Source: Pseudomonadota bacterium (GTDB lineage Bacteria > Pseudomonadota > Alphaproteobacteria > Acetobacterales > Acetobacteraceae). Taken from it: 64,000 nucleotides of DNA. The notes under the pieces are model-generated. The model made no database searches and was not told the DNA's origin. It saw only the letters and a program-made list of their open reading frames with translations. Below are positions 58,802-64,000 of the stretch, one piece after another; the first letter of the stretch is position 1; each line of letters starts with the position of its first letter. The position numbers and the translations under genes are program-made. Where the stretch lies: positions 62,001-126,000 of the forward strand of contig JAJZBV010000005.1 of NCBI GenBank assembly GCA_021851785.1, given 5' to 3'.

Positions 58802-60141
58802 CCGGACGCCTCGGCAAACGGCGGCACGACCTCGCCACGCCAGAGTTCGTCCCGCGTCTGGCGCGGCCGGATCACCGCCCATTGCGCGCCGTCGATCATC
58901 ACCTCGGCGGCCAGCGGGCGCGCGTTATAGGTGGAACTCATCACCGCTCCATAGGCTCCTGCCTCGAGAATGGCGACGCGCGATCCCGGAACAAGGGGGG
59001 GGAGTGGGCGATTGGTCGCGAAACTATCGCCGCTTTCGCAGACCGGGCCGACGACATCGACCGGCATCGGCGCCGCCCGCGCCGCGGCGGCGGAAATCGG
59101 CACGATGCCGTGCCAGGCGTCATAGAGCGCCGGGCGGAGAAGATCGTTCATCGCCGCGTCCAGCACCACGAAAGGGCGCGGCGCGGCGTTTTTCACCAGC
59201 ACCACGCTCGCGAGCAAGACGCCGGCCGGCCCGACCAGCCAGCGCCCGGGTTCGACCACGAGGTCGAGATCGAGCCCGCCGAGGCTCGCGCGGAGGACGC
59301 CGGCGAGAAGCGCGGGCGCGAGCGCGGTTTCATGGCGATAGGCGATGCCGAGCCCGCCGCCGCAATCGACGCGGGTGACGCGCTCGCCGGCGGCGCGGAG
59401 AGCGCGAACCAGCCCGGCGATGCGGTCGAGCGCGGCGCGATAGGGGCCGGCTTCGGTGATCTGGCTCCCGATATGAACGGCGAGCCCCACGGTGCGGAGG
59501 CCGGGGAGCCGCGCGGCATGGGCATAGAGCGCCGGGATGTCGTCGAAGGGAATGCCGAATTTATTGCCACGGAGCCCGGTGGTGATTTTGGGATGCGTCC
59601 CGGCGTCGATATCGGGATTGACGCGGAGTGCCACCGGCGCCTCCCGTCCCATCGCGTCGGCGACCGCCGAGACCATCGCCAGTTCCTCGGCGCTTTCGAC
59701 ATTGATCTGCCCGATCCCGGCGGCCAGCGCCTCGCGCAGCTCGGCGACGGTCTTGCCGACCCCGGAGAAAATGACGTCCCCGGCCGCCATGCCGGCGCGG
59801 CGCGCGCGCGCGAGTTCGCCCCCGCTCACCACGTCGGCGCCGGCGCCGAGGGCGGAAAACAGGCGCAAGACGGCGAGATGGTCGTTGGCCTTGACCGCGT
59901 AATGGATGCGGGCAAGCCCATCGAGCGCCGCCGCCAGCGCCCGATAGCGCGCCCGCATCACGCCGGCGGCATAAACCCAGCACGGCGTGCCGAGGGCATC
60001 GGCGATGGCGTTGAGCGGCACCCCTTCCAGCAGCAGCCCGTCCATCGCATGCAGCGAAAATTGCGGCCGCGCGGCGATGAGTTCGGCGGGCGAGGGGTCG
60101 GGATGCATGGCGCCCGCCGTTTCTTGCTGGTTTGCGCGCAT
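58798..60141 (-). CDS. lysA: Diaminopimelate decarboxylase
   Basis: 447 residues from ATG 60141 or 436 from ATG 60108. Last step of lysine synthesis. The PLP lysine is in IHYAVKAND, HIGSQITE and VDCGGGLGI are conserved, and the active-site Cys is in GPVCESGDSF. ATG 60141 overlaps the parA stop (TGATG); ATG 60108 may be the original start, kept from before the parA insertion. Neither has a strong ribosome site. Confidence 0.95.
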   Translation of the reverse strand: MRANQQETAGAMHPDPSPAELIAARPQFSLHAMDGLLLEGVPLNAIADALGTPCWVYAAGVMRARYRALAAALDGLARIHYAVKANDHLAVLRLFSALGAGADVVSGGELARARRAGMAAGDVIFSGVGKTVAELREALAAGIGQINVESAEELAMVSAVADAMGREAPVALRVNPDIDAGTHPKITTGLRGNKFGIPFDDIPALYAHAARLPGLRTVGLAVHIGSQITEAGPYRAALDRIAGLVRALRAAGERVTRVDCGGGLGIAYRHETALAPALLAGVLRASLGGLDLDLVVEPGRWLVGPAGVLLASVVLVKNAAPRPFVVLDAAMNDLLRPALYDAWHGIVPISAAAARAAPMPVDVVGPVCESGDSFATNRPLPPLVPGSRVAILEAGAYGAVMSSTYNARPLAAEVMIDGAQWAVIRPRQTRDELWRGEVVPPFAEASG

Positions 60142-61148
60142 CACTGAGGGAAGCCGGTTTTTTCAAGGATTTTTCGTGTGAGCCGCTCGAAATCGGCATA
60201 GCATCCGGTTACGGCACGCTGATGCCCGCCAAAGGCGCCATCGGCGGGGCGAAGCAGGAACATCGGTTTGCGCGCCTCCTGCGCCAGCGGCATGAGGGAG
60301 CGATAATCCTTGAGCGTGGCAAGGCGGTTCGGGTCGCTCTCGGGATCGCTCTCGGCTGCATTCTGTTCGTCGAGAATGAATTCCCGGTATTGTTGGGGCA
60401 TGCGCGTGATCCATTTCGCGTAAGCCCGCGCCGGTCGGCTTTCGCTGGTCGAGAAGCGCATCACGACATAGCCGATCGGCTGCATTTTGCCTTCCGGAAG
60501 AACGAGAGTTTTATTCGGGTTTTTAGATTTGGCTTCATCCCACATGCTACGCCAATCGCGCATGGTCGGCCCCATATTGCGCAGACCTTGAAGAGAAAAG
60601 AGATCGGCCCCGAGCGGCACGACGACATAATCACAGGCGAGCAACGCCGCGCGATTGAGCGCACCGAGATTGGGGCCGACATCCACCAGAGCGACTTCTG
60701 CCTGATGTGCTGTGCCCGCTGCGGCGATGGTGCGCGCGAAAGCGCTCATGACACGAAAGGCTCTCTCCTCACGATTCTGACAACGAGGCCAGGCGTCCGA
60801 TAACGTATCTTCAATAAGAGAAAGCTTGAGATCTCCAATCAATAATCCTATTGACTCGGAAAATGGATCAATAGGATCGAATACTATTTGAACATGAGGG
60901 AGGTGTATGTCTCCTGTTCCGCGAAATTGCGGCGAAAGCACGTCGTAAATCGTGATTTCATGATTTTCGCTCCCCCAAATTTTCTCTAATTCTTCTTCCG
61001 ACAGAAACATGCTGGTGAGATTCGCCTGTGGGTCGAGATCGACGGCGATCACGCGATAGTTCATCAGGGAAAGCATCCAGGCGACGTGATAGACCAGAGA
61101 CGTTTTGCCGACCCCGCCTTTATTGTTGAAAAAACCAATGGTTTTCAT
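60141..61148 (-). CDS. ParA/CbiA-type ATPase (cassette gene 2)
   Basis: 335 residues. Deviant Walker A KGGVGKTS at 10-17, followed by VIAVDLDPQANLTSMF (A' motif) and LVDVGPNLGALNRAALLACDYVVVPLGADLFSLQGL. It is a full-length ParA-like ATPase, but no ParB, parS or replication gene is nearby, so plasmid partition is unlikely here. The start overlaps the stop of the upstream AlbA_2 gene (ATGA) and its stop overlaps lysA. The DNA, especially 60.75-61.1 kb, is clearly more A+T rich than its neighbours, indicating transfer. Confidence 0.87.
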   Translation of the reverse strand: MKTIGFFNNKGGVGKTSLVYHVAWMLSLMNYRVIAVDLDPQANLTSMFLSEEELEKIWGSENHEITIYDVLSPQFRGTGDIHLPHVQIVFDPIDPFSESIGLLIGDLKLSLIEDTLSDAWPRCQNREERAFRVMSAFARTIAAAGTAHQAEVALVDVGPNLGALNRAALLACDYVVVPLGADLFSLQGLRNMGPTMRDWRSMWDEAKSKNPNKTLVLPEGKMQPIGYVVMRFSTSESRPARAYAKWITRMPQQYREFILDEQNAAESDPESDPNRLATLKDYRSLMPLAQEARKPMFLLRPADGAFGGHQRAVTGCYADFERLTRKILEKTGFPQ

Positions 61149-62332
61149 GGTCGCGCCCGCACCGTCACATGCACGAAATTGGGTTCGATCAAGAATTCGA
61201 GCGGCCGATTGCCATTGTCCGCCAGCGCTTTTTGGGCGCGCGGAATGCCGGAGCCGAAGCGCTGGACAAAACCCATTTCTTTCGCGGCGGACGCAAGCGC
61301 CGGGTTACGGGCGCTGGTCAAACCGCGTTGCGCGAAATTTTCCCTAGTCACTTCGCCATAAGGCCCGCCGGGGCTGAGGATTTCAATCCGATCATTGTAC
61401 CAGGTTATCGTCACCGGAGCGCCGGAATTTTCATAATTCCGGTGAATAACGGCGTTGCGGATGAGTTCGCGCAGAGCGAGCGCGGGGTAGGATGGCCGGG
61501 TTTCTTGTAACACGCCGCGCAAGTCGGCCGGCTCGGAGATGTTGAGATCGATGATCTCATCGAGACGGCGTAACACATCGCTGAGCGGGCCGCTGATTTC
61601 CTTCTGGTCGCGCACGAGATCGCCGATCTCGGTTCCCGGATAACGGACGAACTGAACATAGGCGCCGGGAAAAAAGTCGCGCGGATCCTTGCCACAGACG
61701 AGCAGGCCGACTGCTGTCGGCACGTCATTGGGGCCAATAAATCCAGCCGCGCGCAGTTGCTGCGCCAAGGGCCGCTGATTTTCGGCCAGAACATCGGGGG
61801 CCACGGCGGACGGCAGATATTCCTCACGGAAGCGGAGCGTATCGAGATCCGCCATGGTGGCGCCAGGGACCGGCTGCTGGTCGAAAGGCAAATTTCCCCA
61901 GCGCCGTTTCTCGGTCAGGCGCCGTTCTTCCTCCGCGGTCGCATAGCCGCGCCGCGGACCGATACGCACGCAAACCCGACCATTATATTTGAGCGGCGGA
62001 TTGTCCGAAGGTGTCACTTCGACGATCGCCATCGTACAGCCATCGAGGATATGCCGCCGCACGGCGATGACGGGCGGGGGAAGAATGTTGCCATCGGTGC
62101 GAAACCCCATCAGGGTTTGCAGCATATTCTCGGAAATGTCCTGATTGGCGCAGCTTCCGTCGTCGTTCACGCCGATGAAAATGACACCCATCTCGCGGCG
62201 ATCGGAAAGATCATTGGCGAGAGCGCAAATCGCCTCGCCGATTTTGGCCTTGTCCGCGAGTTGGTGCGTGCGCTCGACGTGATCCGCTTCGCCGTTTCTC
62301 AGAAGCTTGCGCAGTTGGTCATCGGACAGCAT
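61145..62332 (-). CDS. Schlafen/AlbA_2 domain ATPase, COG2865-like (cassette gene 1)
   Basis: 395 residues. Residues about 14-125 are an AlbA_2 (Schlafen) domain: E-x-x-H-V-E-R near the start, ICALANDLSDRREMGVIFIGVNDDG, and a C-terminal NGRVCVRIGPRRGYAT. Residues about 285-395 are a GHKL-like ATPase domain: RELIRNAVIHRNY (288-300), ILSPGG (318-323) and GFVQRFGSGI (354-363). Usually annotated as DNA-binding or RecG-related regulators, and frequent in defence islands. ATG 62332 has GGGA upstream, 16 bp after lptM. The pair with parA was inserted in the lptM-lysA gap. Role unproven. Confidence 0.83.
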   Translation of the reverse strand: MLSDDQLRKLLRNGEADHVERTHQLADKAKIGEAICALANDLSDRREMGVIFIGVNDDGSCANQDISENMLQTLMGFRTDGNILPPPVIAVRRHILDGCTMAIVEVTPSDNPPLKYNGRVCVRIGPRRGYATAEEERRLTEKRRWGNLPFDQQPVPGATMADLDTLRFREEYLPSAVAPDVLAENQRPLAQQLRAAGFIGPNDVPTAVGLLVCGKDPRDFFPGAYVQFVRYPGTEIGDLVRDQKEISGPLSDVLRRLDEIIDLNISEPADLRGVLQETRPSYPALALRELIRNAVIHRNYENSGAPVTITWYNDRIEILSPGGPYGEVTRENFAQRGLTSARNPALASAAKEMGFVQRFGSGIPRAQKALADNGNRPLEFLIEPNFVHVTVRARP

Positions 62333-62348
62333 GGCGCTTCCCGTTTTC

Positions 62349-62492
62349 TCAATACGGCGGATAGACGCGGGGGTAGGTGATCTGGTCTTTCGGCCCTGGC
62401 GCTTGCGGCGCGCCTTTCTTGCCGCAAGCGGCGAGACCCAAGGCCAGGGCGAGGCCGAGCAGCAGCGCCCGCCGCCAGTGCCGCGCCGTCAT
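62349..62492 (-). CDS. lptM: Small lipoprotein LptM (YifL-like)
   Basis: 47 residues. Signal with lipobox LAAC, then GKKGAP and a short Pro/Tyr-rich tail. Small lipoproteins of this form lie between argH and lysA in many alphaproteobacteria and resemble LptM, which helps mature the LPS translocon LptD. Start overlaps the argH stop (ATGA). Confidence 0.85.
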   Translation of the reverse strand: MTARHWRRALLLGLALALGLAACGKKGAPQAPGPKDQITYPRVYPPY

Positions 62493-63937
62493 CCGAGCGC
62501 CTCCAGCCAGGCGCGCGCGGCGCGCGCGACATTTTCCGGCGCGGTGCCGCCGAAGCTCACGCGCGAGGCGAGCGAGGCATCAATACCGAGCACCGAAAAC
62601 ACCCCCTCGGTGATCCGCGGCTCGATCGCCTGCATCTCGGCGAGCGTCAGATCGGCGAGATCGACGCCCTTGGCCTCGGCGCGGGCGACCAGCCGCCCGG
62701 TCACGTGATGGGCCTCGCGGAACGGGAGACGAAGCGTGCGCACCAGCCAGTCGGCGAGATCGGTCGCGGTCGCGAAGCCGGCGCCGGCGGCCTCGCGCAT
62801 CCGCGCCGTCTCGGGGCGGAGATCGCGCACCATCCCGGCCATCGCCGCGAGCGCGAGCGAGAGCGCGCGGGCGGCGTCGAACACCGGCTCCTTGTCCTCC
62901 TGCATGTCCTTGGCATAGGCGAGCGGGAGGCCCTTCATCACCGTGAGCAGCCCGATCAGCGCGCCATTGATGCGCCCGGTCTTGGCGCGCACCAGCTCGG
63001 CGGCATCGGGGTTGCGCTTTTGCGGCATGATCGAGCTGCCGGTGGTAAAAGCGTCCGAAAGCGTGATGAAGCGATAGGGCGCGCTGCACCAGATCACGAT
63101 CTCTTCCGCGAGACGCGACAGATGCATCGCCATGATCGCGGCGAGAGCGAGGAATTCGAGCGCGAAATCGCGATCCGAGACCGCGTCCAGCGAATTCGCC
63201 ATCGGCTCGTCGAAGCCGAGTGCGGCGGCGACCATGGCGCGGTCGATCGGAAACGAGGTGCCGGCCAGCGCCGCGGCACCGAGCGGGCATTCGTTGAGGC
63301 GCCGCCGGGCATCCATGAGGCGGCCGCGATCGCGCGCCAGCATCTCGACATAGGCGAGGAGATGATGGCCGAAAGTCACCGGCTGCGCGGTCTGGAGATG
63401 GGTGAAGCCGGGCATCGGGTCGGCGGCGTGCTTGGCTGCCCGCGTCGCCAGCGCCCGCATCAGATCGGCCGCCTGCGCATCGAGGCCATCGATGGCATCG
63501 CGCACCCAGAGGCGGAAATCGGTCGCCACCTGGTCGTTCCGCGAGCGCGCGGTGTGGAGACGCTTGCCGGCCTCGCCGATGCGCTCGGTGAGGCGCGCCT
63601 CGATATTCATGTGGATATCCTCGAGCGCGGCGGCGAAGGGAAAATCGCCGGCTTCGATCTCGGCCGCGATCGCCATGAGGCCGGCGCGGATCGCCGCCTC
63701 ATCCTCCCCCGTGATGATCCCGACCTTGGCCAGCATCGCGGCATGGGCGAGCGAACCCCTTATATCCTGGCGCCAGAGGGCGCGGTCGAAGCCGATCGAG
63801 GCGTTGATCTCCTGCATGATCGTCGCCGGGCCGGCGGCAAAGCGCCCGCCCCATTGTTGGTTGGCGGCGGGGGGGCGGTTGACATCCGGGCCGGGATTGG
63901 CAACCCCGGGGCGGATGGTTTTATTGTCGTCGGTCAC
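62489..63937 (-). CDS. argH: Argininosuccinate lyase
   Basis: 482 residues. Last step of arginine synthesis, releasing fumarate. Family signature [11 protein letters not shown] is intact, as are [25 protein letters not shown] and [14 protein letters not shown] at 63937 is the start; the ribosome site is weak. It heads argH-lptM-(insert)-lysA-DUF4175 and is divergent from the next gene across 15 bp. Confidence 0.97.
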   Translation of the reverse strand: MTDDNKTIRPGVANPGPDVNRPPAANQQWGGRFAAGPATIMQEINASIGFDRALWRQDIRGSLAHAAMLAKVGIITGEDEAAIRAGLMAIAAEIEAGDFPFAAALEDIHMNIEARLTERIGEAGKRLHTARSRNDQVATDFRLWVRDAIDGLDAQAADLMRALATRAAKHAADPMPGFTHLQTAQPVTFGHHLLAYVEMLARDRGRLMDARRRLNECPLGAAALAGTSFPIDRAMVAAALGFDEPMANSLDAVSDRDFALEFLALAAIMAMHLSRLAEEIVIWCSAPYRFITLSDAFTTGSSIMPQKRNPDAAELVRAKTGRINGALIGLLTVMKGLPLAYAKDMQEDKEPVFDAARALSLALAAMAGMVRDLRPETARMREAAGAGFATATDLADWLVRTLRLPFREAHHVTGRLVARAEAKGVDLADLTLAEMQAIEPRITEGVFSVLGIDASLASRVSFGGTAPENVARAARAWLEALG

Positions 63938-63952
63938 GAAAGGGATTCCCGC

Positions 63953-64000
63953 ATGGCAGTTCTGACACGCCGCATGGCGCTGGCTCTGGCCGGCACGGTA
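63953..64000 (+). CDS. Exported protein, N-terminal fragment (runs off the window)
   Basis: Sixteen codons are visible, [16 protein letters not shown], the start of a signal peptide. AAGGGA lies upstream of ATG 63953. A TlpA-like thioredoxin commonly stands divergent to argH in this group, so that is the best guess, but nothing in these codons proves it. Confidence 0.5.
   Translation, partial: MAVLTRRMALALAGTV

Noticed and set aside
60141-61148. ParA as a plasmid or chromosome partition system
   Set aside because: No ParB, no parS-like palindromes and no replication gene nearby; it is coupled to an AlbA_2 gene instead.

Overview
The window is high-GC, densely packed DNA that reads as an alphaproteobacterial chromosome, most likely Rhodospirillales/Acetobacteraceae. 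This is inferred from gene content (hopanoid genes next to dxs and ispH, split F1 ATP synthase operon next to priA, argH-lptM-lysA-DUF4175 block, alpha-type L31) and from A/T-rich hairpin repeats I associate with that family. No 16S or other phylogenetic marker was tested. No tRNA, rRNA, CRISPR array, transposase or phage structural gene was seen.

Region by region: 0-2.6 kb carries an acyl-CoA ligase, a Clp-fold membrane-linked serine protease and the edge of an exported protein. 2.6-10.5 kb is an isoprenoid/hopanoid island: dxs-hpnM-hpnI-hpnJ on the minus strand and ispH-hpnH on the plus strand, back to back. Precursor supply (Dxs, IspH) is therefore linked to hopanoid side-chain extension (HpnH), glycosylation (HpnI), cyclitol formation (HpnJ) and a transport-type periplasmic protein (HpnM). 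The deacetylase hpnK is not in the window. 10.5-11.4 kb is a lipoprotein with two aspartic-protease motifs.

11.5-20.4 kb is a tetrahydromethanopterin (H4MPT) C1 module. A minus-strand operon (pterin dehydratase-like gene, fhcB, fhcA, fhcD, fhcC) diverges from a plus-strand operon (mptG, mtdB, ATP-grasp gene, mch). Together they oxidise methylene-H4MPT to formate and make part of the cofactor. fae is not here. 20.4-31 kb is a urea uptake and hydrolysis block, urtABCDE-ureDABCEFG, behind a near-perfect sigma-54 promoter, which indicates nitrogen control.

31-44 kb holds mixed metabolism: a ThDP enzyme, pdxY, an Old Yellow Enzyme, a Spy/CpxP-like protein, rpmE, hsp20 with a ROSE-like RNA thermometer, a fused indolepyruvate ferredoxin oxidoreductase, a family III CoA-transferase, an acyl-CoA synthetase and thiL. 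44-53.9 kb is atpHAGDC, priA, xerC, gshB and a persulfide-dioxygenase-like hydrolase overlapping gshB.

54-64 kb is the accessory part. A conserved operon argH-lptM-lysA-DUF4175 is interrupted between lptM and lysA by a translationally coupled Schlafen/AlbA_2-ATPase plus ParA pair. It is followed directly after the DUF4175 stop by a truncated restriction-enzyme (Res) tail, a DUF3883 protein and a WYL regulator. These inserts are visibly more A+T rich and look like defence or mobile cargo. Across the window there are also two copies of a 106-108 bp MITE-like element, a four-copy family of hairpins with compensatory stem changes, and six separate loci of exactly 15-bp tandem repeats.
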